55,112 bases of DNA from Ancylomarina sp. 16SWW S1-10-2 (GTDB taxonomy: Bacteria; Bacteroidota; Bacteroidia; Bacteroidales; Marinifilaceae). The stretch is from the NCBI RefSeq assembly GCF_009669305.1, contig NZ_SADB01000025.1, positions 1 through 55,112 of the forward strand. The letters are read 5' to 3'. Positions 28,086 to 37,291 of the stretch are shown piece by piece (position 1 is the stretch's first letter; each line of letters opens with the position of its first letter). The position numbers and the translations under genes are program-made. The notes under the pieces were generated by a model that saw only the letters and a program-made list of their open reading frames with translations, had not been told where the DNA came from and ran no database searches.

Positions 28086-29459
28086 TTATTTCTTCATCAT
28101 TTCAGCATAATGCTTATAAAACAAAGGAATTGTATTAATACCGTTGAAGAATTGCTCCAATGGGAAATTCTCGTTTGGAGAATGAATCGCATCAGACTCT
28201 AAACCAAATCCCATTAATACTGATTTTGTACCCAATATTTCCTCAAAAGTAGAGATAATTGGAATAGATCCACCTGAACGTACAGGTACTGGATGTTTAC
28301 CATAAACCTCAGTATATGCTTTATCAGCAGCTTTGTATGCTGGAATATCGATAGGACAAACATAACCTTGACCACCATGAAGAGGTGTTACCTTAACCTT
28401 AACACTATCAGGAGCAATAGATTCAAAATGATCTTTGAAAAGAATAGAAATCTTTTCCCAATCTTGGTTAGGAACCAAACGAGTAGAAATTTTAGCAGTT
28501 GCTTTTGAAGGCAATACAGTTTTAGCACCTTCGCCAATATAACCACCCCAAATACCACAAACATCGAATGATGGACGAATTCCTGTGTGCTCAGAAGGTG
28601 TGTAACCTTTTTCGCCAGCTAATTCTTTCACATCAATTGCTTTCTTATAATCTTCAACATCGAAAGGAGCCTTAGCCATCATAGCTCGCTCTTCTTTTGA
28701 TACTTCAATAACATCATCGTAGAAACCAGGAATAGTAATATGACCATCCTCATCAACCATCTGAGTAATCATTTTAGCTAATACGTTAATTGGATTTGCA
28801 ACAGCGCCTCCAAATAATCCTGAGTGAAGATCACGGTTAGGACCAGTAACTTCAACTTCCCAATACATTAGACCACGAAGACCTGTTGTAATAGATGGTT
28901 TGTCTGGAGCAATCATTCCAGTATCAGAAACTAGGATAATATCGGACTTCAACATTTCTTTATGGTCTTCGCAAAACTTAGGAAGATTAGGAGAACCCAC
29001 CTCTTCTTCACCTTCGATCATGAACTTAACGTTACAAGTTAAGCAATCGTTCTTAACCATGTATTCGAAAGCCTTAGCATGCATAAAAGACTGCCCTTTA
29101 TCATCATCAGCACCACGTGCCCAAATTTTACCGTCTTTTATTACTGGCTCAAAAGGATTCGTATCCCAAAGCTCTACAGGATCAACAGGCATGACATCCA
29201 TATGACCGTATACCAAAACCGTTGGTAAAGCGGGGTCTATAATTTTCTCACCATAAGTTACAGGATTCCCTTCACTCTCTAATACGACTGCCTTATCAAC
29301 ACCAGCATCTAGCATCAACTGCTTCCAGTATTCAGCAGCTTTATACATTTCTGGTTTATTAGCTTCAATTGAGCTAATCGATGGAATGCGAATCAATCCA
29401 AATAATTCATCAAGAAATCTATCTTTATTTTCCTCGATATACCCTTTAATATTGTCCAT
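28086..29459 (-). CDS. M20 family dipeptidase
   Basis: The 457-residue protein is a dinuclear zinc peptidase of family M20 (CNDP/PepV-like group). Metal-binding signatures: YGHMDVMP (His and Asp), RGADDDKG (bridging Asp), EGEEEVGS (catalytic Glu pair), SDTG and the C-terminal AIHSPNE histidine. A lid/dimerisation domain lies between about residues 200 and 360. It probably releases amino acids from cytoplasmic dipeptides. There is no signal peptide. Monocistronic, with a terminator. Confidence 0.92.
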   Translation of the reverse strand: MDNIKGYIEENKDRFLDELFGLIRIPSISSIEANKPEMYKAAEYWKQLMLDAGVDKAVVLESEGNPVTYGEKIIDPALPTVLVYGHMDVMPVDPVELWDTNPFEPVIKDGKIWARGADDDKGQSFMHAKAFEYMVKNDCLTCNVKFMIEGEEEVGSPNLPKFCEDHKEMLKSDIILVSDTGMIAPDKPSITTGLRGLMYWEVEVTGPNRDLHSGLFGGAVANPINVLAKMITQMVDEDGHITIPGFYDDVIEVSKEERAMMAKAPFDVEDYKKAIDVKELAGEKGYTPSEHTGIRPSFDVCGIWGGYIGEGAKTVLPSKATAKISTRLVPNQDWEKISILFKDHFESIAPDSVKVKVTPLHGGQGYVCPIDIPAYKAADKAYTEVYGKHPVPVRSGGSIPIISTFEEILGTKSVLMGFGLESDAIHSPNENFPLEQFFNGINTIPLFYKHYAEMMKK

Positions 29460-29691
29460 GTTATATGTGTATTGTTAGTATTTAAATCTTGAGTTGTAAA
29501 TATACAAATCCGAAATTCAAAATTCAATTAAAGATCGTTAATTAAACTATCGAAAAGCAATTTAATTATATATGTCTTTTCTGAATAACGAATCTCACAC
29601 CGTTTTTAAAGCAATTTTGAACTAGATTAACAGTCCTAGCCACATCATTTTTACAGTTCCTGTATACTCATGAAATTTACTATATAAAAAA

Positions 29692-29724
29692 ATCCGTAAA
29701 CAGCATTAGTAGCTCTTTACGGAT
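29692..29724 (-). terminator. terminator after the DUF3109 gene
   Basis: ATCCGTAAA (29692-29700) pairs with TTTACGGAT (29716-29724); on the minus strand the stem is followed by TTTTTTA. The remaining gap 29460-29691 shows nothing further. Confidence 0.7.
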
Positions 29725-29774
29725 TATATATTTTAAATGTTCATTGTTCGTCTTGAACAAATCACGATATGTCT

Positions 29775-30359
29775 TTACTTTCTAATCTGATATATTTCTT
29801 CAAGATTTTCTGCGGCGTATTCTAATTCCTTATACCAATCTTCGCCATATTTACGAATTAAAGGTTCTTTTAAGAACTTATAAACTGGTGTCCCCATTTT
29901 AAAACCTAATTCTCGGGCTGGTGCACAAATTTTCCACTTATTGTAATTTACAGCATCAAACTCAGGGTACTTTTCAATACGAATAGGATAAAGAGAGCAA
30001 GAAATAGGTTTTCGATAAGAGATTTTCCCATCAAGAAAAGCTTTTTCAATACCACATAAAGCCAAACCATTTTCAAAAACTGTGTAAACACATTCCTTAT
30101 CATTGATGATAGGTGTTACTAAATCACCATCAAAATCAATAACTGAAGTACCTTGTTTCTCAATTTCAGCAATTCCCTCTTCACTTAAGTATTCTTTAAT
30201 TTTAGGGTAAATTTCCTCAAGAATAGCTTTTTCGTCCTCATCTAATGGTGCTCCCGAATCACCCTCAACACAACATGCGCCTTTGCATTTAGCAAAATCG
30301 CAAATAAATTTCTTCTCAATCACATCGAGACTTACTATGGCATTTCCTATCTGTAACAT
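29775..30359 (-). CDS. DUF3109 family cysteine-rich protein
   Basis: A 194-residue protein of the DUF3109/YkgJ-related zinc- or iron-binding type. It contains the pattern CDFAKCKGACCVEGDSGAP near residues 20-38 and further cysteines in ECVYTVFENGLALCGIE, SCSLYPI and WKICAPA, consistent with metal or cluster binding. Function is unknown. It lies downstream of gpmI, but two hairpins separate them. Confidence 0.85.
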   Translation of the reverse strand: MLQIGNAIVSLDVIEKKFICDFAKCKGACCVEGDSGAPLDEDEKAILEEIYPKIKEYLSEEGIAEIEKQGTSVIDFDGDLVTPIINDKECVYTVFENGLALCGIEKAFLDGKISYRKPISCSLYPIRIEKYPEFDAVNYNKWKICAPARELGFKMGTPVYKFLKEPLIRKYGEDWYKELEYAAENLEEIYQIRK

Positions 30360-30414
30360 TTCAAAGAGTCTTACGAATTAATAATTATGAACTTGCAGTA
30401 TTTATTATAAAAGC

Positions 30415-30450
30415 AAAATCCGTACTATCGGCAAAGATAATACGGATTTT
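30415..30450 (-). terminator. hairpin upstream of the DUF3109 gene
   Basis: AAAATCCGTA (30415-30424) pairs with TACGGATTTT (30441-30450). Placed between gpmI and the DUF3109 gene, it is probably a second terminator for gpmI. Confidence 0.5.
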
Positions 30451-30478
30451 TATAATGATGTGAATTTTTAAATATAAA

Positions 30479-30515
30479 GCCTGAAACTGATTTTGAGATA
30501 TCTAGTTTCTCAGGC
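30479..30515 (-). terminator. hairpin after gpmI
   Basis: GCCTGAAACT (30479-30488) pairs with AGTTTCTCAGGC (30504-30515) with a two-nt bulge. It is 22 nt after the gpmI stop. Confidence 0.5.
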
Positions 30516-30537
30516 CTCACTTCTAAATTTTCTATCT

Positions 30538-32064
30538 TTATTTTACGATCAAAGACTTACCTGTCATATCAGCAGGTTGCTCAAGTCCCATAATATCGAT
30601 AATGGTTGGAGCAACATCAGCCAAAATACCATTTTCAAGACTTGTTGGATTTTCTGTAACCCAAATACAAGGAACTGGATTAAGAGAGTGAGCTGTGTTA
30701 GGCGATCCATCGGCATTTACTGCAAAGTCAGCATTACCATGGTCAGCAATAATAATAACATCGTAACCATTCGCTTTAGCTGCCTCAACAACTTGCTTAA
30801 CACATTTATCAACCGCTTGAACGGCTTTTGAAATGGCTTCGTAAACACCAGTATGTCCTACCATATCGCCATTAGCAAAATTCAAACAAACAAAATCAGC
30901 CGATTTTGCATTCAATTCTGCACTAATCTTATCAGCAACCTCTGGAGCAGACATTTCTGGTTGTAAATCGTAAGTTGCAACTTTTGGAGAAGCAGCTAAC
31001 AAACGAGTTTCACCTTCAAATTCAGCCTCACGACCTCCAGAAAAGAAAAATGTTACGTGAGCATATTTCTCTGTTTCAGCAATACGAATTTGTTTCTTAC
31101 CAGCCTTAGATACAACTTCACCTAAAGTGTTTTTAACGTTATCCTTATCGTAAATAACGTTTACACCTTTAAAGTTAGCATTATAGCAAGTCATTGTATA
31201 CCACTCAATATTCATTTTGTGCATACCAAACTCTAGCTTATCTTCTTGAGAGAAAACAGTTGTCATTTGACGAAGACGATCTGTACGGTAATTAAAACAA
31301 ATCACGACATCACCTTCTTCAATTTTAGCTAGAGGAGCTCCTGCTTCATCAACAGCAACAACTGGTTTGATAAACTCATCGCTAATACCTTCAGCGTATG
31401 ATTCCTCAACAGCTTTAATCATATCGGTTGCTGATTTACCTTCAGCTTTTGTATATAAATCGTAAGCTAGTTTAATACGTTCCCAGTTATTATCACGATC
31501 CATACCGTAATAACGTCCAATCAAAGAAGCTAATTTTGCAGAACCTTCGATTTGAGAAACAAAATCTTTAACAAATTCTAATCCTGATTTAGGATCTGTA
31601 TCACGTCCATCAGTTAATCCATGAACAAATACATCTTTCAATCCATAAGCCTTAGCAGCCTTACAAATTGCAATTGCATGTGAACTTAAAGAGTGAACGC
31701 CACCATTACCAATTAAACCAATAAGGTGAAGTTTTGTATTATTTTTCTTAGCTGTAGCAAAGGCTTTTATTAACTGTTCATTTTCATTAATTGAACCGTC
31801 TTTTACAGCATTGTTAATTTTTACTAGATCTTGGAATACCACTCGTCCAGCACCAATATTAAGGTGACCTACTTCTGAATTCCCCATCTGTCCATCAGGC
31901 AATCCAACAAACTTACCTGCAGCTTGTAATTGAGAATTTGGATATTTTGCTAATAAACTATCAATATATGGTGTTTCAACTGTTGAAATAACATCTGAAT
32001 TCGATTTATCTCCTATTCCCCATCCATCAAGGATCATCAATAAAGCTTTCTTATTATCAGCCAT
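30538..32064 (-). CDS. gpmI: 2,3-bisphosphoglycerate-independent phosphoglycerate mutase
   Basis: Interconverts 3- and 2-phosphoglycerate in glycolysis, using two Mn ions. The 508-residue protein has the alkaline-phosphatase-like fold split by the transferase domain. Visible: [11 protein letters not shown] (metal Asp), [17 protein letters not shown] with the phosphoserine residue, [37 protein letters not shown] and the metal-binding IADHGNAD and [10 protein letters not shown]. Typical length (about 510). Confidence 0.98.
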   Translation of the reverse strand: MADNKKALLMILDGWGIGDKSNSDVISTVETPYIDSLLAKYPNSQLQAAGKFVGLPDGQMGNSEVGHLNIGAGRVVFQDLVKINNAVKDGSINENEQLIKAFATAKKNNTKLHLIGLIGNGGVHSLSSHAIAICKAAKAYGLKDVFVHGLTDGRDTDPKSGLEFVKDFVSQIEGSAKLASLIGRYYGMDRDNNWERIKLAYDLYTKAEGKSATDMIKAVEESYAEGISDEFIKPVVAVDEAGAPLAKIEEGDVVICFNYRTDRLRQMTTVFSQEDKLEFGMHKMNIEWYTMTCYNANFKGVNVIYDKDNVKNTLGEVVSKAGKKQIRIAETEKYAHVTFFFSGGREAEFEGETRLLAASPKVATYDLQPEMSAPEVADKISAELNAKSADFVCLNFANGDMVGHTGVYEAISKAVQAVDKCVKQVVEAAKANGYDVIIIADHGNADFAVNADGSPNTAHSLNPVPCIWVTENPTSLENGILADVAPTIIDIMGLEQPADMTGKSLIVK

Positions 32065-32345
32065 TTGTAAGTATTTTGATTATTCTGTATTTGTAAAATT
32101 ATCTTGCAAAACTACCTTATTAATCTCAATAATAAAAGAGCTTACCATCCTGAATGACTTAATTTTACATCGGAAACGTTTGCTTGAATAAAAAGCAAAT
32201 TTCACCTCAGAAGAGTATTCATCTGTATTTAAGACTAAATAAAATAGCTCTGTGTTGAGTTAAATTTATAAGGATGAACAACACCACAACTTATTTTTAG
32301 AAACACATAGGTAAGGATATACGGCTTTTTAGGAGAGAAATAAGA

Positions 32346-32759
32346 TTATTGCTTAGGGTAATACTTCATCGATTTAGGATGAATATCTTCTAATGGTAAC
32401 TCATACACTTTTCCCTTGTGAGAATAAATTATCATGTCTACCTTATCAGTAGGGATTGACTTATCTAATTTATTCTCCGTTCCATATTCAAAATCAGCTT
32501 TAATAAATAGTTTACCATCTATTCTTTTTATCATAGGAATGGTACGTTTGTTACGAAAAACCAGCCCAATTATTTTCACATGCTCCATTTTTCCAACAAG
32601 AACTGCTTCTAGCCTTGTACCACGATGCTTTGCTCCTGCATCCCATGTTTGAGAACTAGCATTCTCTATTTTTAATGGAAATTGCATCCTACTACTAAGA
32701 CATGAAGGAAAAACAAAAATAAGCAGTACAAGTGTAAATAATTTTATAAATTTATACAT
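32346..32759 (-). CDS. hypothetical lipoprotein
   Basis: A 137-residue protein whose N-terminus (KLFTLVLLIFVFPSC) ends in a lipobox-like FPSC, indicating a lipid-anchored protein. The mature part seems to be a small beta-rich domain, with no recognised family. It is divergent from the S41 protease gene across 52 nt. The 281-nt gap on its downstream side (32065-32345) carries no other gene. Confidence 0.65.
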   Translation of the reverse strand: MYKFIKLFTLVLLIFVFPSCLSSRMQFPLKIENASSQTWDAGAKHRGTRLEAVLVGKMEHVKIIGLVFRNKRTIPMIKRIDGKLFIKADFEYGTENKLDKSIPTDKVDMIIYSHKGKVYELPLEDIHPKSMKYYPKQ

Positions 32760-32811
32760 TATTTAATATTTCATTGTATTTACAATATATAAATTTTAAT
32801 TTATAACTAAC

Positions 32812-34338
32812 ATGAAATCAACACTAAAGTTTTTATTAGCCCTATTTATTGCAGTAAATTTCACTGCTTGTAGCAAAGATGATTCAGACCCAGAACCATC
32901 ACCAACAGTAGAAACAGAACCAACAGAAATAGCATCATTTATTTGGGAGGGATTGGAGACTTACTATTTATGGGTTGATGACGTTCCTGCCTTAAATCTT
33001 ACTGAAAATTCTGAAGAGTGGAAAGAGGCACTTAACGCATATGGTACAAATTATGAAGATTTATTTGATAGTTTCTTGTATCTAGAAAATGCACAAGGTG
33101 AAGAGGTTGATAGGTGGTCGTGGATTGTTGATGACTATGTGAAACAAGAAGAAGCGTTTTCTGGAGTTAGTAAAAGTTTCGGCTTTGAATATCGATTGAG
33201 CAGTTATAGTAATAGCGATGGTGTTTTTGGTTATGTCACGTATGTTTTACCTAATTCTCCAGCAAGTAATACCGTTCTAAAAAGAGGAGATATATTTGTA
33301 TCAGTAGATGGGACAGATTTGGATATTTCGAACTATAGAGATCTACTTTTCACAAAAGATTCTTATACCTTAGGTTTAGCCGATTTTACATCAACAGGAA
33401 TTACTAATAATGGCACTGAAGTTATCATTACTGCAGAAGAAGGTTATGAAGAAAATCCCATTCTTTTATCCAAAACCATAGAAGGAACTAAGGTCGGCTA
33501 TATGGTCTACAACAGTTTTATTGGTACAGATAAATTCAACCTTGCTTTAAATGATAGTATTGCCAAATTAAAAGATGCAGGTGTAACAGAGATGGTTTTA
33601 GACTTACGTTATAATGGAGGAGGCTCTCTTTATACAGACCAACTACTTTGTAGCATGCTTACCGGATCACATACTGGAGAGCTATTGTTTGAGAGTAAAT
33701 ATAATGATTTTCTGTCCAGCTACTATATTCAAAATTATGGTGCAGATGCACTTAAAGACTTCTTTGTAGATAAAATCACGGATAACGGTACTGAACTAGC
33801 TACTATTAACTCATTAAACCTACAAAGACTTTTTGTACTAACTTCAGAAAGTACAGCCTCTGCAAGTGAACAACTTATTAACGGATTAAGTCCTTACATC
33901 GATGTTGTACTAATTGGATCAACTACAAGTGGAAAATATACATCATCTATAACGGTATACGATTATATTGATAATAATGGAACCAAGAATCCTGATCACA
34001 CATGGGCTATGCAACCTATTGTAGGAAAAGTTGCAAATTCTCAAGGAGATAGTGATTTTGGAAGTGGATTTACAACAGATTATACCCGTAACGAGTGGAA
34101 TTACCTCGGTAGTATTAAACCTTTAGGAGATACTGAAGAGCCATATTTAGCTGCAGCTTTAGGAATAATTGCGGGTAACGATGTACCTGTAGAACTGCAA
34201 GCAAGTACAAAAGCAGGTAGAGAAAATAAAAAGTTGAAAGAATTATTTAACTCTAAGGATATGAAACCATTTTCTAATGAGTTAGTAGATGATACCCACA
34301 ATAGAAAAATGTTAAACCTTAAAAATATTGTAAAATAA
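32812..34338 (+). CDS. S41 family lipoprotein peptidase (C-terminal processing protease-like)
   Basis: A 508-residue lipoprotein (signal with VNFTACS; Cys20). After a Glu/Pro/Thr-rich linker come an N-terminal helical domain (IWEGLETYYLWVDD), a PDZ domain (about residues 130-200, GYVTYVLPNSPASNTVLKRG), and the S41 catalytic domain (about 225-410) with LDLRYNGGGSLY and the nucleophile region ESTASASEQ. The Lys of the Ser/Lys dyad is probably that in SGKYTSS. Such proteases degrade or trim envelope proteins. It is a single gene followed by a strong terminator. Confidence 0.92.
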   Translation: MKSTLKFLLALFIAVNFTACSKDDSDPEPSPTVETEPTEIASFIWEGLETYYLWVDDVPALNLTENSEEWKEALNAYGTNYEDLFDSFLYLENAQGEEVDRWSWIVDDYVKQEEAFSGVSKSFGFEYRLSSYSNSDGVFGYVTYVLPNSPASNTVLKRGDIFVSVDGTDLDISNYRDLLFTKDSYTLGLADFTSTGITNNGTEVIITAEEGYEENPILLSKTIEGTKVGYMVYNSFIGTDKFNLALNDSIAKLKDAGVTEMVLDLRYNGGGSLYTDQLLCSMLTGSHTGELLFESKYNDFLSSYYIQNYGADALKDFFVDKITDNGTELATINSLNLQRLFVLTSESTASASEQLINGLSPYIDVVLIGSTTSGKYTSSITVYDYIDNNGTKNPDHTWAMQPIVGKVANSQGDSDFGSGFTTDYTRNEWNYLGSIKPLGDTEEPYLAAALGIIAGNDVPVELQASTKAGRENKKLKELFNSKDMKPFSNELVDDTHNRKMLNLKNIVK

Positions 34339-34402
34339 CATTTGTACATTAAGATTGAGATGAACTGTTTAGTGCATTCTAATTTTTTAATTCAAAAAAC
34401 AC

Positions 34403-34431
34403 AAAGAGGTAGCTATTCAAGCTACCTCTTT
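34403..34431 (+). terminator. terminator between the S41 peptidase gene and selD
   Basis: AAAGAGGTAGCT (34403-34414), ATTCA loop, AGCTACCTCTTT (34420-34431), then T-rich: a perfect 12-bp stem. It shows that selD has its own promoter. Confidence 0.85.
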
Positions 34432-34471
34432 TATTTTATTGTAAACAAGATCTATAGAAATAAAAAAATTC

Positions 34472-34479
34472 TACCTTTG
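34472..34479 (+). promoter_or_regulatory. -7 promoter box of selD
   Basis: A perfect TACCTTTG, 42 nt before the selD ATG (34522) and after the preceding terminator. No clear -33 TTTG. Confidence 0.55.
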
Positions 34480-34521
34480 TGGTCTAATATTAACAGTAAG
34501 AATATCATAAATTCACTTTCG

Positions 34522-35562
34522 ATGGAAACTAAAAAGTTAACACAATTCAGTCCGGGAGCCGGTTGTGGATGTAAAATATCACCCAAAGATCTAGAAGTTA
34601 TTTTAAAATCTAGTGCACCTCATATAAAGGATCCTTTTTTATTAGTTGGTAACGATAGCAAGGACGACGCCGCAGTTTTCGATTTAGGAAATGGAACAGC
34701 TGTTATCAGTACAACTGATTTTTTCACACCAATTGTAGACGATCCTTATGATTTTGGTCGAATTGCAGCAACTAATGCCATTAGCGATGTTTATGCTATG
34801 GGTGGTAAACCAATAATGGCACTTGCTATTTTAGCTTGGCCTTTAGATAAGCTACCAACCGAACTTGCTCAGCAGGTAATTGAAGGTGCTCGCGATGTTT
34901 GTGCTGATGCTGGCATTCAGTTGGCAGGTGGTCATTCTATCGATATATCCGATCCTGTTTTTGGATTATCAGTAAATGGAATTGTTTCAACTAATAGAGT
35001 GAAGCAAAACAATACAGCAACCCCTAATTGCAGCCTTTTCCTTACAAAACCACTAGGTATTGGAGTATTCACCACAGCTGAAAAGAAGCAATTAATTGCT
35101 CACGAAGATAATCAAATCGTTGTTGATTTAATGTGTGCTTTAAACAAGGTTGGTCAGGTATTCGGAGAATTAGAGTATGTAAAATCGATGACTGATGTAA
35201 CTGGTTTTGGTTTATTAGGTCATCTTAGCGAGATTTGCGAAGGTTCAAACGTGAATGCTACAATCAACTATCAAGATGTTCCTAAAATGGAAGGTGTTGA
35301 GGCTTTAATTGAGCAGGGATCTACTCCTGGAGGAACTCACAGAAACTGGGCTTCATACGGTCATTTAGTTGGTGATATTACTGAATCACAAAAATTACTT
35401 TTATGCGATCCTCAAACTAGCGGTGGACTTCTTGTCGCAGTTGAAAACGAACACATTGCTGACTTTAAAAAAGTTGCAAAATCTGAAGGATTTGAATTGG
35501 AGTCAATAGGACAACTATCTGCTCGAACAAATGATACCGAAGCTTATATCAACATCAAATAA
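34522..35562 (+). CDS. selD: selenide, water dikinase
   Basis: Makes selenophosphate from selenide and ATP. The 347-residue start at ATG 34522 is preferred: the upstream in-frame extension to 34342 would cross a terminator and promoter. The N-terminal catalytic motif is GAGCGCKI, with Cys (not selenocysteine) at the active position, followed by the catalytic Lys. Glycine-rich and Asp-rich ATP/Mg motifs ([32 protein letters not shown]) and the C-terminal TSGGLL motif are present. It is followed after 12 nt by a DsrE/YedF-like gene. No selA, selB, tRNA-Sec or selenoprotein is in the window. Confidence 0.96.
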   Translation: METKKLTQFSPGAGCGCKISPKDLEVILKSSAPHIKDPFLLVGNDSKDDAAVFDLGNGTAVISTTDFFTPIVDDPYDFGRIAATNAISDVYAMGGKPIMALAILAWPLDKLPTELAQQVIEGARDVCADAGIQLAGGHSIDISDPVFGLSVNGIVSTNRVKQNNTATPNCSLFLTKPLGIGVFTTAEKKQLIAHEDNQIVVDLMCALNKVGQVFGELEYVKSMTDVTGFGLLGHLSEICEGSNVNATINYQDVPKMEGVEALIEQGSTPGGTHRNWASYGHLVGDITESQKLLLCDPQTSGGLLVAVENEHIADFKKVAKSEGFELESIGQLSARTNDTEAYINIK

Positions 35563-35574
35563 GAACAAACCATT

Positions 35575-35919
35575 ATGAATAATTCAAATACTTTAATTCA
35601 GATAACTAAAAATGGAATGGGAACAGGCAGCGAAGAATTAGGCCTAATCCTTATCTCAAATTATCTGAAACTAAGCTTAGCTGGCGATCAGTTACCAAAG
35701 ATCATCACATTCTACAATGCTGGTGTTAAACTAACCTGTGAAGGTTCTCCCGTACTCGATTCTTTAAAAAGTATAGAAAAAGCAGGCGTAAAAATGATTA
35801 TCTGTAAAACCTGTTTAAACTTTTTCAAGCTTCAAGATAAGTTAGAAGTTGGTATTCAAGGAACCATGCCAGATATTATGACACTTCAATCTGACGCAGA
35901 TAAAGTGGTTAATCTTTAG
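35575..35919 (+). CDS. YedF-like DsrE-domain protein (selenium metabolism)
   Basis: A 114-residue protein corresponding to the DsrE/DsrF-like domain of YedF (TIGR03527, a sulfurtransferase-like protein of selenium metabolism). Recognisable parts: NGMGTGSEELGLILISNYLK and the conserved VKMIICKTCLNFF cysteines. The usual N-terminal TusA/SirA domain (about 75 residues) is absent: the start is only 12 nt from the selD stop and no in-frame extension exists. It is probably co-transcribed with selD and may carry or deliver reduced selenium (inference). Confidence 0.85.
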   Translation: MNNSNTLIQITKNGMGTGSEELGLILISNYLKLSLAGDQLPKIITFYNAGVKLTCEGSPVLDSLKSIEKAGVKMIICKTCLNFFKLQDKLEVGIQGTMPDIMTLQSDADKVVNL

Positions 35920-35944
35920 AAGTTACAACTCATCATAAAAGAAT

Positions 35945-35973
35945 AAGCCCATCTGATTTAGTCGGATGGGCTT
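35945..35973. terminator. terminator after the selD-yedF operon
   Basis: AAGCCCATCTGA (35945-35956), TTTAG loop, TCGGATGGGCTT (35962-35973): 12 bp with one T-G pair, followed by CTTTTT. It is shared with the convergent regulator gene. Confidence 0.8.
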
Positions 35974-36031
35974 ACTTTTTATCTAAAACTTAACTCTAAT
36001 AGTGAGTTAATATATTAATCTCTTTTTGTAT

Positions 36032-36757
36032 TTAAATATTAATAATATGATTTCTACTACAGGTTTTCTCGTAAATATCTCTTGAAAACATAAAAAGACG
36101 TGCTGGTTTTTTTGAGATTCCAACTCGTTTCTCTTCTAGCGGAACTATATAAGTTTTACTTATTGCTTTCTTGCGGAAATTTCGATTATCAATTTCAATA
36201 TTGAGTACCGATTCATAAGCTAATTGCAATTCGTTCAATGTGAATTTATCTGGTAAAAATTCGAATATCACAGGTTCACTCATAACCTTCTGCTTCAAAT
36301 CTTCCAATGCACAAGCAATAATCTCATGATGATCGAAACCTAATTGAGGTAACTCACGAATGGGAAACCATTTAATATTCTCATCTCTTAAATCTACAAT
36401 TTCAGAGGGAAGTAAGAAATAATATGCCACAGACATTACGCGTGGATCAACTCCCGAGCTTTTCAACCAAAGAGAATCTTTTTCATTCTTTATTCTATCC
36501 GGATTTCCGAACGTACGAAACTGCTTTTTGTAAACATCATCTAATCCTGTCAGCCCTTTAAAAATTCTTGTTGCCGACTCATCCAAGCGTTCGCTTTTAA
36601 AGACATGATCGCCAGTCAATACCCAATCATCAATATCCGAATAACGAAGATCATGCATTTTAAGTTTACGGTTTGAAAGCAGTATATTAATATTCGCATT
36701 ATCGAAACCAAAAACAACGCAGTCAACTGATATATTCGAAATTTTTCTAAAATCCAT
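36032..36757 (-). CDS. NrtR-type (Nudix-derived) transcriptional regulator
   Basis: A 241-residue protein with an N-terminal Nudix-like domain (1-150) and a C-terminal winged helix (about 160-235, FTLNELQLAYESVLNIEIDN, RNFRKKAISKTYIVP). The Nudix box region (GDHVFKSERLDESATRIF then KGLTGL) lacks the catalytic REUXEE glutamates, so it should bind rather than hydrolyse a ligand. NrtR-family proteins act as sugar- or NAD-responsive regulators; the Bacteroides thetaiotaomicron arabinose regulator AraR belongs to this family. Being divergent from the polyol operon, it probably controls that operon. Confidence 0.85.
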   Translation of the reverse strand: MDFRKISNISVDCVVFGFDNANINILLSNRKLKMHDLRYSDIDDWVLTGDHVFKSERLDESATRIFKGLTGLDDVYKKQFRTFGNPDRIKNEKDSLWLKSSGVDPRVMSVAYYFLLPSEIVDLRDENIKWFPIRELPQLGFDHHEIIACALEDLKQKVMSEPVIFEFLPDKFTLNELQLAYESVLNIEIDNRNFRKKAISKTYIVPLEEKRVGISKKPARLFMFSRDIYEKTCSRNHIINI

Positions 36758-36803
36758 AATTAATAAACGTTGAATTTACGCTTTACATTGATTTATTTCA
36801 AAA

Positions 36804-36811
36804 CAAATATA
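36804..36811 (-). promoter_or_regulatory. -7 promoter box of the NrtR-type regulator gene
   Basis: On the minus strand this is TATATTTG, with ATTG 21 nt further upstream (36836-36833) as a weak -33. It is 47 nt from the ATG. Confidence 0.4.
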
Positions 36812-37028
36812 AGAATCTCCTTTTTCAATTCCCAATCATTTCCTACTAATGTACGAGACACTCACAAACACACATTAAACGTAAAAAAGTAACCAACAAG
36901 TATTTAAAACGCCCAAAACACTTACTTTTTTTTTCGAAACAGCATATACAACAGCCACAAAAAGTAACACTTAAAAACCTAAGCACCTGAATCTTATCCC
37001 CAGCGCAAACGATTTATTTTTTAATTAA

Positions 37029-37061
37029 TTTGGATTATAAATTATTTTTTGCATACATTTG
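37029..37061 (+). promoter_or_regulatory. promoter of the polyol operon
   Basis: TTTG (37029-37032), 21-nt spacer, TACATTTG (37054-37061): a consensus Bacteroidota promoter. The transcription start would fall near 37068, where the palindromic operator begins. Confidence 0.65.
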
Positions 37062-37067
37062 TTACGC

Positions 37068-37086
37068 AAACGTATTAAATACGTTT
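37068..37086. promoter_or_regulatory. 19-nt perfect palindrome, probable operator
   Basis: AAACGTATT-A-AATACGTTT is perfectly symmetrical and begins 7 nt after the -7 box, a classic repressor position. Its likely ligand is the divergent NrtR-type regulator (inference); it also resembles LacI-family operators. Confidence 0.6.
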
Positions 37087-37123
37087 TATAATATCACAGT
37101 CAATAATCAAACCCAGAAACAAG

Positions 37124-37291
37124 ATGAATACTCAAATTAAAAAAAGTAGACATTTAAAAATGGCTCAGATTTTAAAAAAACGACAAAAAGTACGTTTTAA
37201 AAATTTAAGATTATCTTTTGTACTTATTTTACTAGTATTAACAAACAGTCTTTTAACTAATTATTCAAACGATATAAATCATGAAAAATGA
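37124..37291 (+). CDS. small basic single-pass membrane protein (55 aa), candidate
   Basis: An ORF between the operator and the transporter encodes a 55-residue protein with a strongly basic N-terminal half (KKSRHLKMAQILKKRQK) and one hydrophobic helix (LSFVLILLVLTNSLL, about residues 31-45). It ends 11 nt inside the transporter gene in another frame, so translation could be coupled to it. By the positive-inside rule its N-terminus should be cytoplasmic. No family is recognised. It could be a transporter accessory peptide or a leader controlling transporter translation; chance cannot be excluded. Confidence 0.45.
   Translation: MNTQIKKSRHLKMAQILKKRQKVRFKNLRLSFVLILLVLTNSLLTNYSNDINHEK

Noticed and set aside
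34342-34521. In-frame 60-residue N-terminal extension of selD
   Set aside because: It would span a strong terminator and the -7 promoter box; the conserved SelD N-terminus begins just after 34522.
34522-34600. Possible selenocysteine at the SelD active site
   Set aside because: The codon at the active position is TGT (Cys) and the frame has no internal TGA.
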